From contig NZ_CP137552.1 in the NCBI RefSeq assembly GCF_039691755.1, positions 372,001 through 436,000 on the forward strand: a DNA stretch of 64,000 nt, written 5' to 3'. The translations under genes and the position numbers were made by a program. Positions 1 to 8,310 of this stretch are shown one piece after another; position 1 is the first letter of the stretch; every line of letters starts with the position of its first letter. The stretch is from Halomonas sp. Bachu 37 (lineage in GTDB: Bacteria; Pseudomonadota; Gammaproteobacteria; Pseudomonadales; Halomonadaceae). Below the pieces are notes generated by a model. It did not search any database. It was not told where the DNA came from and saw only the letters and a list, made by a program, of their open reading frames with translations.

Positions 1-2771
1 TCGAGATCGACAGCGATAACCGCCGGGTCACGGTGCAGGGCGGGGCGATCAACGACAAGGTCAACCAGGCGCTGGCATCGTACAACCTGGTGTTTCCACC
101 GGACCCCGCCACCCACGAGTGGTGCACCATCGGCGGCAATATCGGCAACAACTCCTGCGGGGTGCATTCCGTCCAGGCTCAGTGCTACGGCCACGGACCG
201 CGCACCTGCGACAACGTGGCGTCGCTGGACGTTATCACCTACGACGGCGAGCGCATGACGCTCAAGGATGGCTATCGCGAGGAGGAGATCGACGCCATCA
301 TCGCCGCGGGCGGGCGCAAGGGAGAAATCTTCGCCAAGCTGAAGGCGCTCCGCGACCGCTACCTCGAGCAGATCCGCCGCGGTTATCCACAGATCGAGCA
401 CATGCCGCGCCGCGTCTCGGGCTACAATCTCGACGACCTGCTGCCGGAGCGCGGCTTCAACCTGGCGAGTGCTCTGTGCGGCACCGAGGGCACCTGCGTG
501 ACGGTGCTCCACGCTACCCTCAAACTGACCGAGAACGCCAGGCATCGCACCCTGATGGTGGTGGGCTTCGACAGCGTGGAGGCCGCTGGTGACCATGTGC
601 CGGCCATTATCGAGGCGCGGCCGATCGCGCTGGAGGCCATCGACAAGCGGCTATTCCAGCACGAGGCCGACCAGCACATGAACGTCGAGACCCTCGAACA
701 GATGCCCCAGGGCGACGCCTTCCTGATGATCGAATTCGGCGGCGAGGATTCCGCCGATACCTGCGCCCAGGCAAAGCGGCTGCTCGAGATACTGCAGCGC
801 TCCGCCAGCGCCCCCACGGACTATCAGATCGTCGACGATGCCGATGAAGCCTTGCGCATCTGGGAGGTGCGCAAGGCCGGGCTGGGCGCGACGGCGTTCC
901 CGCCGCCCAAGAAGAAACCGCACTGGCCCGGCTGGGAGGACTCCGCCGTACCGCCGGAGAAGGTCGGCGACTACATCCGCGACCTCAAGGCGCTCTACGA
1001 GAAGCACGGCTTTGAAGGGGCCTTGTACGGTCACTTCGGCCAGGGCTGCATTCACTCGCGCATCGATTTCGACCTGCACAGCGAGGAGGGTGTGCGCAAG
1101 TACCGTGCCTTCGTCGAGGAAGCCGCCGATTTGGTGGTCTCCTACGGCGGTTCGCTCTCCGGCGAGCATGGCGACGGCCAGGCCCGCGGCGAGCTGCTGG
1201 AGCGCATGTACGGACCCGAACTGATCGAGGCGTTTCGCGAGTTCAAGCGCATCTGGGACCCGCAGTGGATGATGAACCCCGGCAAGGTCATCGACCCCTA
1301 CCGGCTCGACGAGAATCTGCGCCTGCGTGATTACGCGCCGGCACCCGTGGAGACCTACTTCCAGTTTCCCGAGGACGAGCGCAGCTTCGGGCGGGTGGCG
1401 TTTCGCTGCGTCGGCGTCGGCAAGTGCCGCAGCGACGAGGGCACCATGTGTCCGAGCTACATGGTGACCCGCGAGGAGAAGCACAGCACACGCGGTCGGG
1501 CGCGGCTGCTGTTCGAGATGATGAATGCTGAGGTGATCACCGACGGTTGGCAGTCCGAGGAAGTGCGTGATGCATTGGACCTTTGTCTGGCCTGCAAGGG
1601 CTGCAAGGGCGACTGCCCGGTTAACGTCGACATGGCCACCTACAAGGCCGAGTTCCTGTCGCACTACTTTGAAGCGCACCGGCGTCCGCTCAACCACTAC
1701 GCCTTCGGCTTCATCGACCGCTGGTCACGACTGGCCTCGAAGATTCCCGCAGTGGTCAACTTCGTCAGCCAGACGCCGCCGCTAAGCCATGTCATCAAGG
1801 CCATTACTTCCATGCCCCAGCCGCGCCAGGCACCGGTATACGCCCCCGAGACGTTCAAGGCCTGGTTCGCCAAGCGGCCGATAGTCAATGAGCAGGCCGC
1901 GCCGGTAATGTTGTGGGCGGATACCTTTAGTAACCATTTCTATCCCGAGACTGCCCGGGCCGCCACCGAGGTGCTCGAGGCGGCGGGTTATCGTGTGTTG
2001 ATTCCGCCCGAGGGGCTCTGCTGCGGCCGGCCGCTCTACGACTTCGGCATGCTCGACGACGCCAAGGCGTACCTGAGGCAGGTGATGGCCGCGCTAGGGA
2101 CGGCCATCGAGACGAACATGCCGATTATCGGCCTGGAGCCTTCATGCATCGCGGTGTTCCGCGACGAGCTGATCAACCTCTTCCCCGATGACGAGCGCGC
2201 CCGGCGGCTGCACGACAATAGCATGATGCTCAGCGAGTTCCTGGTGCAGCGGGCCGAGGATTATCGGCCACCGCGGCTGACTCGCAGGGCGCTGGTGCAC
2301 GGCCACTGCCACCATAAAGCCATCATGCATCTGGATGCCGAAAAGACCCTGATGAAGCAGATGGGGCTGGATTTCGAGGTGCTCGACTCCGGCTGCTGCG
2401 GCATGTCCGGCTCGTTCGGCTTCGAGCGCGACAAGTACGACGTCTCCATGGCCGCTGGCGAGCGGGTGCTGTTGCCCCAGGTGCGCGAGGCCGACGAGGA
2501 GACCCTGATCATCACCGACGGTTTCAGCTGCCGCGAGCAGATCGCCGGGAGCACGGACCGGCGCGCGCTGCATATCGCCGAGGTGCTGCGCATGGCCATG
2601 GACACTTCGCTGCAATCATCGGTCGGCCCGCCGGAGCAGGCCATCATACAGCGCCGGGCGCTGGCCCAGCGGCAAGCCAATCGCCGCGCCGCGACGGTGG
2701 CCGGTGCGGTGGCCGCCGGTGGGCTGCTGCTGTGGGGCTTGAACCGTCGCCGCCTGCGCCGTCGTCTGTAA
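1..2771 (+). CDS. FAD-binding oxidase / 4Fe-4S / CCG-domain oxidoreductase, 5'-truncated
   Basis: The frame is open from base 3 (EIDSDNRRVTVQGG), so the true start lies upstream; GTG at 33 is only the first internal start-like codon. About 922 residues are visible. Order: rest of a PCMH-type FAD-binding domain; FAD-oxidase C-terminal domain (SLSGEHGDGQARG near residue 380, counted from 33); two cysteine clusters near 459 (CVGVGKC) and 518 (CLACKGCKGDCP) for 4Fe-4S centres; two CCG segments (GLCCGRP, SGCCGMSG) as in GlpC/glycolate oxidase Fe-S subunits. This architecture is that of D-lactate / 2-hydroxyacid dehydrogenases of the YdiJ/Dld-II type, roughly 1000 residues long. Substrate is not determinable; 2-hydroxyacid oxidation feeding the quinone pool is the inference. 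Oddity: the last ~30 residues are one hydrophobic segment followed by an Arg-rich end, a possible inner-membrane anchor. The SDR gene follows after 21 bp. Confidence 0.88.
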   Translation, partial: EIDSDNRRVTVQGGAINDKVNQALASYNLVFPPDPATHEWCTIGGNIGNNSCGVHSVQAQCYGHGPRTCDNVASLDVITYDGERMTLKDGYREEEIDAIIAAGGRKGEIFAKLKALRDRYLEQIRRGYPQIEHMPRRVSGYNLDDLLPERGFNLASALCGTEGTCVTVLHATLKLTENARHRTLMVVGFDSVEAAGDHVPAIIEARPIALEAIDKRLFQHEADQHMNVETLEQMPQGDAFLMIEFGGEDSADTCAQAKRLLEILQRSASAPTDYQIVDDADEALRIWEVRKAGLGATAFPPPKKKPHWPGWEDSAVPPEKVGDYIRDLKALYEKHGFEGALYGHFGQGCIHSRIDFDLHSEEGVRKYRAFVEEAADLVVSYGGSLSGEHGDGQARGELLERMYGPELIEAFREFKRIWDPQWMMNPGKVIDPYRLDENLRLRDYAPAPVETYFQFPEDERSFGRVAFRCVGVGKCRSDEGTMCPSYMVTREEKHSTRGRARLLFEMMNAEVITDGWQSEEVRDALDLCLACKGCKGDCPVNVDMATYKAEFLSHYFEAHRRPLNHYAFGFIDRWSRLASKIPAVVNFVSQTPPLSHVIKAITSMPQPRQAPVYAPETFKAWFAKRPIVNEQAAPVMLWADTFSNHFYPETARAATEVLEAAGYRVLIPPEGLCCGRPLYDFGMLDDAKAYLRQVMAALGTAIETNMPIIGLEPSCIAVFRDELINLFPDDERARRLHDNSMMLSEFLVQRAEDYRPPRLTRRALVHGHCHHKAIMHLDAEKTLMKQMGLDFEVLDSGCCGMSGSFGFERDKYDVSMAAGERVLLPQVREADEETLIITDGFSCREQIAGSTDRRALHIAEVLRMAMDTSLQSSVGPPEQAIIQRRALAQRQANRRAATVAGAVAAGGLLLWGLNRRRLRRRL

Positions 2772-2792
2772 CCTATCGAAGGAGGCTTGACC

Positions 2793-3812
2793 ATGGAGCA
2801 GAAGCAGCAAGTCGTCGTCATCACCGGGGCCGGAGCGGGCCTGATGCGAGCCGCGGCACGGGAATTTGCCCGTCACGGTGCTGATATGGGACTAATCTCG
2901 CGCAGCCCTGAGCGCCTCGAGGCGGTAAAAAGCGAGGTCGAAGCGCTGGGCGCGCGAGCGGTGACGGTGAGCGCCGATGTTGCCAGCGCCGATCAGGTGG
3001 AACGCGCGGCAGAACAGATCGAAGCCGAGCTCGGTCCCATCGACGTGTGGGTCAACGGCGCCATGACCACGGTATTCTCGCCTCTGCACGAAATGAGTGC
3101 AGAGGAGTTTCGGCGGGTCACCGAGGTGACCTATCTGGGCTACGTGCATGGCACCATGTCAGCACTGCGGCGCATGCGGCCGCGCAATCGCGGCACCATC
3201 GTCCAGGTCGGTTCGGCGCTGGCGTATCGCCCGATACCCCTGCAGACAGCGTACTGCGGTGCCAAGCACGCCATCAAAGGCATGACCGAAGGGCTGCGCT
3301 GCGAGTTGCTGAACGAGGGCAGCGACGTTCATGTCACGCTGGTGGAAATGCCGGCGCTCAATACACCGCAGTTCGATTGGTGCAAGAGCTACATGCCCCA
3401 CCGGGCGCGGCCCATGTCGCCGGTATTCCAGCCCGAGGTCGGCGCGCGGGCTATCGTCTGGGCCGCCCGGCATCGCCGGCGCGAGCTGTATGTCGGTGCT
3501 TCTTCGGCGCTGACTGTCTGGGGGAACAAGCTGGCGCCCGCGTTGATGGATCGCTTCCTGGCTAAAACCGCTGTCAGTGGGCAGCAGACGCCAGAGCCAA
3601 GAGATCCCGAGGCGCCCGATAACCTATGGCAGTCGGTCAAGGGCGACATGGGAGCTCGGGGTCGTTTCAATCCCGAATCTCACGACGATAGTCCCCAGCT
3701 GTGGATGGCCACCCATCGCGGCCAGATAGGGTTTATTGCCGGTGCGGCACTGGTCGGCGCATTGGCTGTCTTGGGCATGCAGAAGAAACCCCGTCATTCT
3801 CGCTACCGTTAG
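2793..3812 (+). CDS. SDR family oxidoreductase with C-terminal membrane tail
   Basis: About 339 residues. Start ATG at 2793 is chosen over TTG at 2787 because AAGGAGG ends 7 bp before it. Classical short-chain dehydrogenase: glycine motif TGAGAG near residue 11, Asn-containing NGA motif near 88, and the catalytic triad Ser (VGSALAY, ~141), Tyr and Lys (YCGAK, ~154 and ~158). It should bind NAD(P)H; the substrate is unknown. At about 340 residues it exceeds the usual 250; the extra C-terminal part ends in a single hydrophobic helix (GFIAGAALVGALAVLG) and a basic tail, like the upstream oxidoreductase. Only 21 bp separates the two genes, so co-transcription is likely, perhaps as a membrane-associated redox pair (inference). 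Confidence 0.88.
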   Translation: MEQKQQVVVITGAGAGLMRAAAREFARHGADMGLISRSPERLEAVKSEVEALGARAVTVSADVASADQVERAAEQIEAELGPIDVWVNGAMTTVFSPLHEMSAEEFRRVTEVTYLGYVHGTMSALRRMRPRNRGTIVQVGSALAYRPIPLQTAYCGAKHAIKGMTEGLRCELLNEGSDVHVTLVEMPALNTPQFDWCKSYMPHRARPMSPVFQPEVGARAIVWAARHRRRELYVGASSALTVWGNKLAPALMDRFLAKTAVSGQQTPEPRDPEAPDNLWQSVKGDMGARGRFNPESHDDSPQLWMATHRGQIGFIAGAALVGALAVLGMQKKPRHSRYR

Positions 3813-3884
3813 CGCCGTTGTTCTTAGCAACGTTGTCGATGCCAACTAGCCAATGAGCCAACAACAGGATTAGAGGAGAAGAAA

Positions 3885-4259
3885 ATGGAAAAGGTGGGAA
3901 GTACCTGCTGGGCTATCGCCGAAGGGTATATACCTGGCTCCGGTCACGGCCCCGAGCCGCAAATGACGAGTCATGAAACGGCTTGCATACTTAATGCCAC
4001 GGAGGTAGACGCCGAGGTACGCATCATGCTGTATTTTTCCGACCGCGACCCGGTGGGGCCTTATAGGATCGATGTACCGGCACAGCGAACGCGGCACGTA
4101 CGCTTCAACGACCTTGATAACCCCGAACCAGTACCTCGTGATACCGATTACGCCAGCGTTATCCAGTCCAATGTTCCAATCGTTGTGCAGCATACTCGGC
4201 TGGACTCACGCCAGAGCGAATTGGCATTGCTGAGTACGGTGGCATTTCCTGTCAAATGA
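3885..4259 (+). CDS. Anabaena sensory rhodopsin transducer (ASRT) family protein
   Basis: 124 residues; ATG at 3885 with AGAGGAG about 7 bp upstream. The protein follows the Anabaena sensory rhodopsin transducer family over its whole length: TCWAIAEGYIP near residue 7, GPEPQ, SHETACILNA, YFSDRDPVGPYR, HVRFNDL and SVIQSNVPIVVQHTRLDS. The Anabaena protein is a soluble beta-sandwich tetramer that binds the cytoplasmic face of a microbial rhodopsin; homologues in organisms lacking rhodopsin have no agreed function, and carbohydrate binding has been suggested. No opsin is in this window, so a light-signalling role cannot be claimed. It lies 72 bp after the SDR gene on the same strand and may share its transcript. 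Family assignment is from remembered sequence similarity. Confidence 0.85.
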   Translation: MEKVGSTCWAIAEGYIPGSGHGPEPQMTSHETACILNATEVDAEVRIMLYFSDRDPVGPYRIDVPAQRTRHVRFNDLDNPEPVPRDTDYASVIQSNVPIVVQHTRLDSRQSELALLSTVAFPVK

Positions 4260-4330
4260 CGTTTGCAAAAGATGCTACCGCTACACTTTTAGGGCAAGTT
4301 CAGGAAACTAGAAAAATTCAGGCAGCGAGG

Positions 4331-4585
4331 CTAAGTTAAGAATTCTTCCCTGATTCGCTTGTCCTCCGTGGTATAGGTAACTCCATTCTCCGAGTTAATC
4401 AGTTTGCCGGCTGCCACATGAATGGGTTTTCCGCCAATGGTACGCAAGCTCGCTCTGCCGCGGCTCTCCTCGATTCCTGTGAGAGAACGTTCGATATGGT
4501 GCTCGATTTCCGCCACCATCAGCTCTGTTTCGCCGTTTTCACTGACAGCCTCGAATTGATAGGTTTCCGTACGTAGCTCGTTCAT
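4331..4585 (-). CDS. small hypothetical protein
   Basis: 84 residues, not recognised. ATG on the minus strand is preceded by GGAGAAGG at good spacing, which makes it a credible gene. The protein is charged and soluble, with no signal peptide or membrane helix, and looks like one small beta-rich domain (TYQFEAVSENGETELMV, then a GKPIHVAAGKLI stretch and TTEDKRIREEF at the end). It is convergent with the ASRT-family gene (71 bp gap). The surrounding 4.26-5.0 kb is AT-richer than its neighbours. No function is proposed. Confidence 0.6.
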   Translation of the reverse strand: MNELRTETYQFEAVSENGETELMVAEIEHHIERSLTGIEESRGRASLRTIGGKPIHVAAGKLINSENGVTYTTEDKRIREEFLT

Positions 4586-4770
4586 GACCTTCTCCGTGGT
4601 TCAAATGCTATGTCCCCTGAGCGCTGCTACTGTTTGCGCTTTATGAGTGACGGTCAGGATAAGTAGCGATACGACATGATATTTTTAGATTTAATGCTTG
4701 GTCCGTTTAAAGTAAATCGCGACCATTTCTCTAATAGACATCCTTTTCATAACCTAGGTTAGTTTATATC

Positions 4771-4928
4771 GGATTCTGCTCTGGCACTGTAAGTTCAATG
4801 CAAGGACGCGTTTCAAGGAAGACGAGACAGGAGTGTCTCGCGTTGCCCAAGGATGCACGGACAGGATGCTCGTGAGAGACGTTAAAGGATTCGTTGCTAT
4901 AAAGCCCGGCCATAGGTCGGGCTTTTTT
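4771..4928 (+). ncRNA. candidate CsrA-sequestering small RNA (CsrB/RsmX/Y/Z type)
   Basis: A non-coding stretch of about 155 nt with eight GGA trinucleotides (starting at 4771, 4804, 4817, 4830, 4851, 4859, 4864 and 4887) that ends in a strong intrinsic terminator. One GGA sits exactly in the six-base loop of a perfect hairpin: stem CGAGAC 4823-4828, loop AGGAGT, stem GTCTCG 4835-4840. Several others are preceded by A/CA (AAGGA, CAGGA), the favoured CsrA/RsmE contact. GGA motifs in loops plus a terminal Rho-independent terminator are the hallmarks of RNAs that titrate CsrA. The 5' end is uncertain; TTATAT at 4764-4769 could be a -10 box, which would exclude the first GGA. I found no clear GacA/UvrY box (TGTAAG-N6-CTTACA) upstream. 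Confidence 0.55.
4902..4928 (+). terminator. intrinsic terminator of the GGA-rich RNA
   Basis: AAGCCCGGC, loop CATAG, GTCGGGCTT (one G-T pair), followed by a run of Ts. No open reading frame on the plus strand ends just upstream, so it probably terminates the small RNA candidate rather than an mRNA. Confidence 0.85.
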
Positions 4929-5009
4929 GTGGGCGACTGCTCCCTTTCGATGACGGTGCGGCAGCTCAGTGGTGGTAAGCTGAAGCTCTGATGAGGTTGG
5001 GAGAGAATA

Positions 5010-5600
5010 ATGTTCGATAAGCACTGGCTAAGGTGGGCGATAACGGCGGCTATGCTGATATTGGCCGGATGCGGGGGGAGTGAGGAAAATCCTGACTCCT
5101 CCACTCAAGTACCGTCTTCGGAGTTCACGCAAGAGGGTCCACGAGACACTGTTGCGAATGAGAAGCCCGAGGTTGAGCCATTGCCAGTAACTATTTCCGT
5201 GTCGGCTCAATTGCGTTCCGATCAGCGGATAGAGGTCGAGGGGCAAACCAACCTGCCCGAAAATGCACGCCTGCTGGTGATTGTAGAACGCGAGGCTAGT
5301 GGGGTGCGCTGGCAATCCAGAACGAACGTGGAACAAGGCGCTTTTTCGGTCGGCCCCCTGGGGCCAGGCAGCGGTATGCCGGACGGCAACTACCGCATTA
5401 TCGTCCAACTCTCCGAAGCCCCCGTGCAGCCTGAACAGGTCCAGCAACGCATCGGACAGCAGGGGCAGCACCTGACGGGAGAGTTGGTAACTGTCTCCCG
5501 TCATGGGCTGGGCCAGTTCGCAAGCTACTCTCAGCGTTACCTTATCGGTAGAGAGCCGCAGGGGGACCGCAAGGAGGTGCGGGTGCTTGAGCGTCCTTGA
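5010..5600 (+). CDS. putative lipoprotein of unknown function
   Basis: 196 residues; ATG preceded by GGGAGAG. The N-terminus is a type II signal peptide: basic start, hydrophobic stretch ITAAMLILAG and lipobox LAGC with Cys21. A Ser/Glu/Pro-rich linker (about 25-60) follows, then a beta-rich domain (TISVSAQLRSDQRIEVEGQTNLPENARLL) that reads like an immunoglobulin-type fold, with repeated Gln residues near 145. Probably exported and lipid-anchored. It is convergent with the XRE regulator 10 bp downstream. No specific function recognised. Confidence 0.72.
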   Translation: MFDKHWLRWAITAAMLILAGCGGSEENPDSSTQVPSSEFTQEGPRDTVANEKPEVEPLPVTISVSAQLRSDQRIEVEGQTNLPENARLLVIVEREASGVRWQSRTNVEQGAFSVGPLGPGSGMPDGNYRIIVQLSEAPVQPEQVQQRIGQQGQHLTGELVTVSRHGLGQFASYSQRYLIGREPQGDRKEVRVLERP

Positions 5601-5610
5601 GTCGAGTCAC

Positions 5611-6144
5611 TCAATGAAGTGGCTGCTGCTGCCACGCGGCCAGTAGTACGGCCACGATTTGGTCATTATCCGGTGCAGTCTCCAGGTGGCGAAGCGCCAA
5701 TTGCTGTTCGGTTTCGACCAGGTAATAGCCGGTTTGTTTAAATTCCGCAGTAGGGCCGAACAACCCCATGTCCCTGGGTTTGAGAGGTGGCAGATCCGTA
5801 TCGGGGCCGGGTGTCGCCAGGTAACATTCGCTTGACCAAGGCATGCTCAATTCAAGATGCGTGGGCGGGAAGGGAAGAACCGCTTGAGTTTGGCGCCATT
5901 CAACGGGTTTATCATGCGTCAGTATGAGTAAAGAGGCGCTAGGATTCTCTTCCAGCAAGGTAGAAAGAGGGCATTCCAGTGCTTCTGCCAGGGCAACCAA
6001 CCGCTCATGGCCTATCTGCTTGATAGCGCCCGATTCCCAGTACGAGATGGTGACATCCGATACTCCGACCTCACGAGCCAGAGCTGCCTTGTTGAGCTTG
6101 GCCCGAAGTCGTAGCCGCTTGATACGTGAGCCTAGCGATTCCAT
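5611..6144 (-). CDS. XRE-family transcriptional regulator
   Basis: 177 residues. Residues 5-60 form a Cro/CI-type helix-turn-helix (IKRLRLRAKLNKAALAREVG, then VSDVTISYWESG as the recognition region). The rest, about 110 residues, is an unrecognised C-terminal domain ending in a Gln-rich stretch; it lacks the LexA-like Ser-Lys peptidase signature, so it is not an obvious CI-type self-cleaving repressor. It is transcribed away from gltX. A 27-bp inverted repeat lies about 115 bp upstream of its start (6258-6284) and is a natural candidate operator. Targets unknown. Confidence 0.8.
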   Translation of the reverse strand: MESLGSRIKRLRLRAKLNKAALAREVGVSDVTISYWESGAIKQIGHERLVALAEALECPLSTLLEENPSASLLILTHDKPVEWRQTQAVLPFPPTHLELSMPWSSECYLATPGPDTDLPPLKPRDMGLFGPTAEFKQTGYYLVETEQQLALRHLETAPDNDQIVAVLLAAWQQQPLH

Positions 6145-6257
6145 TTTGTCATCCTGTTCGGTGAGCTTGGGGAGCTCGTTTAAAGAGTGACCATGATGGA
6201 GAGGCGTGTTGTAACGCTTTCTGAATTAGCCTTTCCCTTGTGCCTGTCGCCATGGGA

Positions 6258-6284
6258 TTAACGCCCAATCTAATTGAGCGTTAA
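6258..6284. promoter_or_regulatory. 27-bp inverted repeat, possible operator
   Basis: TTAACGC-c-CAAT-cta-ATTG-a-GCGTTAA: 11 of 12 arm positions are symmetric around a 3-bp centre. Its position upstream of the XRE gene, away from any gene end and with no T-run, fits a repressor-binding site better than a terminator. Confidence 0.4.
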
Positions 6285-6496
6285 CTAGGCGATTGGCCCT
6301 CTGTCCTGTGGGCCTTTCCTTGGCTGAACCAGGCTTTTGGTCAATATAGATACCCTTGGGTACGAGTACAAAATTAAAGCGCCATCCTAAGTGATTGTGC
6401 TCGATCGCGCATCTCGGCCACTGACTGAGCCTTGGGTAAGACGCCGCTTTTCTCCATACGTTCCCTGAGTCGACTTTTGGTTGAGGTCAAGGTGCG

Positions 6497-6502
6497 TATA
6501 AT
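6497..6502 (+). promoter_or_regulatory. putative -10 element of gltX
   Basis: Perfect TATAAT; no good -35 hexamer at 17 bp (CTTTTG). Transcription would begin about 35 bp before the gltX ATG. Confidence 0.4.
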
Positions 6503-6544
6503 GTCGTCCACGCACGATAGGCCATTTCACAGGATTTACCGATC

Positions 6545-8026
6545 ATGACCGTACGCACTCGTATCGCCCCGTCGCCTACCGGCGATCCCCATGTCGGCAC
6601 GGCGTATATCGCCTTGTTCAATCTATGTTTTGCTCGTCAGCATGGCGGCCAGTTCATCCTGCGAATCGAGGATACCGACCGAGTGCGTTCCACGCCGGAA
6701 TCCGAACAGATGATTCTGAACTCCCTGCAGTGGCTGGGATTGGAGTGGGATGAAGGACCCGATGTTGGTGGGCCGCACGGGCCCTATCGACAAAGTGAGC
6801 GTGGCGATATTTACGCAAGCCATGTTCATCAATTGCTGGAGGCGGGGCACGCCTTCAAGTGCTACCGCACGGCTGAAGAGCTGGATGAGTTGCGAGAAGC
6901 TCGCAAGGAGGCTGGGCTTCAGTTGGCTCTCAAGCCGGCCGATCTGGCCTTGCCGGACGCGGAAGTGGCGCGCCGTGAGCAAGAGGGGTGGCCGTACGTC
7001 GTGCGTATGCAGGTGCCCACCGAAGGCGTCTGCGTGGTGCAGGACATGCTGCGGGGGCGTATCGAAGTCGATTGGGCGCAGGTGGATGCGCAGATTCTGC
7101 TCAAGTCCGATGGCATGCCCACCTACCATCTGGCCAATGTGGTGGACGACCACCTAATGGGAATCACCCATGTTCTGCGCGGCGAGGAGTGGATCAATTC
7201 CGCGCCCAAGCATCAATTGCTGTATGACTACTTCGGCTGGCAGATGCCCGAGTTGTGTCATATGCCGCTGTTGCGCAATCCCGACAAGTCAAAGCTCTCC
7301 AAGCGCAAGAATCCGACATCGATCAACTATTACCGGCGCATGGGGTTCTTGCCTCAGGCCGTGACCAATTACCTGGGCCGCATGGGCTGGTCGATGCCGG
7401 ATGAACGGGAGAAATTCGCGCTGGATGAAATGATGGAACATTTCGATATCCAGCGGGTATCCCTGGGAGGGCCGGTTTTCGATCTCGACAAGCTCACCTG
7501 GTTGAATGGGGTCTATCTGCGCGAAGACCTGGACGATGCAGCTTTTTTGAAAGCGTTGATGGAGTGGTCCTTCAATGAAGCGTACGTTGGGCAGATCCTG
7601 CCGCAAGTGCGTCCCCGGGTGGAGACGCTTTCCCAGGTGGCTCCTTTGGCTGCCCATTTTTTCTCGGGCTTGCCCGCTATCGACAAGGCGTCATTTGACT
7701 CGGTGAAGCTTGATGAAGAAACGCTTGTCAAGTTGTTGCAGTTTCTCGTCTGGCGTTTCGAAACGGTACCTGCCTGGCACAAGGATACCTTGCTGGCCGA
7801 GGTCAAGGCGCTGGCGGATGTGTTCGAACTCAAGATGAAGGCGTTTCTCGCGCCTGTGTTCATTGCCATTACGGGCTCGACGTCGAGTACGTCGGTCATG
7901 GACGCCATGGCCATCCTCGGCTCGGATGTCACCCGCGCCCGGCTGCGCCACGCCATCGACGTGCTGGGAGGCGTATCCAAGAAACAGGCCAAGCGTTTCG
8001 AGAAGGAGTACAAGACGTTAAGTTGA
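6545..8026 (+). CDS. gltX: glutamate--tRNA ligase
   Basis: 493 residues, the normal bacterial GltX length. It charges tRNA-Glu with glutamate using ATP. Class I synthetase signatures: the HIGH-type motif reads HVGT in [16 protein letters not shown] (residue ~17) and the KMSKS-type loop reads KLSKRK (~255). The Rossmann-fold catalytic half is followed by the helical anticodon-binding region, ending in the common ...[16 protein letters not shown] type of tail. The downstream tRNA pair includes tRNA-Glu, a gltX-tRNA arrangement also seen in pseudomonads. No terminator lies between gltX and the tRNA promoter, so partial read-through is possible. Confidence 0.97.
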   Translation: MTVRTRIAPSPTGDPHVGTAYIALFNLCFARQHGGQFILRIEDTDRVRSTPESEQMILNSLQWLGLEWDEGPDVGGPHGPYRQSERGDIYASHVHQLLEAGHAFKCYRTAEELDELREARKEAGLQLALKPADLALPDAEVARREQEGWPYVVRMQVPTEGVCVVQDMLRGRIEVDWAQVDAQILLKSDGMPTYHLANVVDDHLMGITHVLRGEEWINSAPKHQLLYDYFGWQMPELCHMPLLRNPDKSKLSKRKNPTSINYYRRMGFLPQAVTNYLGRMGWSMPDEREKFALDEMMEHFDIQRVSLGGPVFDLDKLTWLNGVYLREDLDDAAFLKALMEWSFNEAYVGQILPQVRPRVETLSQVAPLAAHFFSGLPAIDKASFDSVKLDEETLVKLLQFLVWRFETVPAWHKDTLLAEVKALADVFELKMKAFLAPVFIAITGSTSSTSVMDAMAILGSDVTRARLRHAIDVLGGVSKKQAKRFEKEYKTLS

Positions 8027-8072
8027 GTGCTCTTGTGGTAGATCAGGATACGATTGATAAGAGATAAAGAGC

Positions 8073-8101
8073 TTGACGAAGACGGGGAGTAACAGTAACA
8101 T
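8073..8101 (+). promoter_or_regulatory. sigma70 promoter of the tRNA pair
   Basis: TTGACG, 17-bp spacer, TAACAT, then a GC-rich discriminator (CGCCCCG) typical of stringently controlled stable-RNA promoters. The predicted start is about 15 nt before tRNA-Ala. Confidence 0.6.
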
Positions 8102-8123
8102 ACGCCCCGTCTTCAAGGCATGT

Positions 8124-8199
8124 GGGGCCTTAGCTCAGCTGGGAGAGCGCAACACTGGCAGTGTTGAGGTCAGCGGTTCGATCCCGCTAGGCTCCACCA
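8124..8199 (+). tRNA. tRNA-Ala (anticodon GGC)
   Basis: 76 nt with encoded CCA. Acceptor GGGGCCT pairs with the 3' strand, D-arm has AGCTCAGC-TGGG, the anticodon stem CAACA/TGTTG encloses CTGGCAG (anticodon GGC, reads GCC/GCU), and the T-loop is GGTTCGATCCC. Confidence 0.96.
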
Positions 8200-8234
8200 A
8201 ACGTGACCTGAAGCATGCAGTTCTGTGTGATTAC

Positions 8235-8310
8235 GTCCCATTCGTCTAGTGGTCCAGGACACCGCCCTTTCACGGCGGTAACAGGGGTTCGAACCCCCTA
8301 TGGGACGCCA
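8235..8310 (+). tRNA. tRNA-Glu (anticodon UUC)
   Basis: 76 nt with encoded CCA. Acceptor GTCCCAT/ATGGGAC, anticodon stem CCGCC/GGCGG enclosing CTTTCAC (anticodon TTC), T-arm GGGGTTCGAACCCC. It is 35 bp after tRNA-Ala and probably on the same transcript. Confidence 0.97.

Larger units (their letters stand above)
6145..6544. other. 400-bp intergenic region between XRE regulator and gltX
   Basis: No credible gene. It contains a dyad-symmetric element (6258-6284) nearer the regulator and a perfect TATAAT hexamer (6497-6502) 43 bp before gltX. AT-richer than the flanking genes. Confidence 0.6.
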
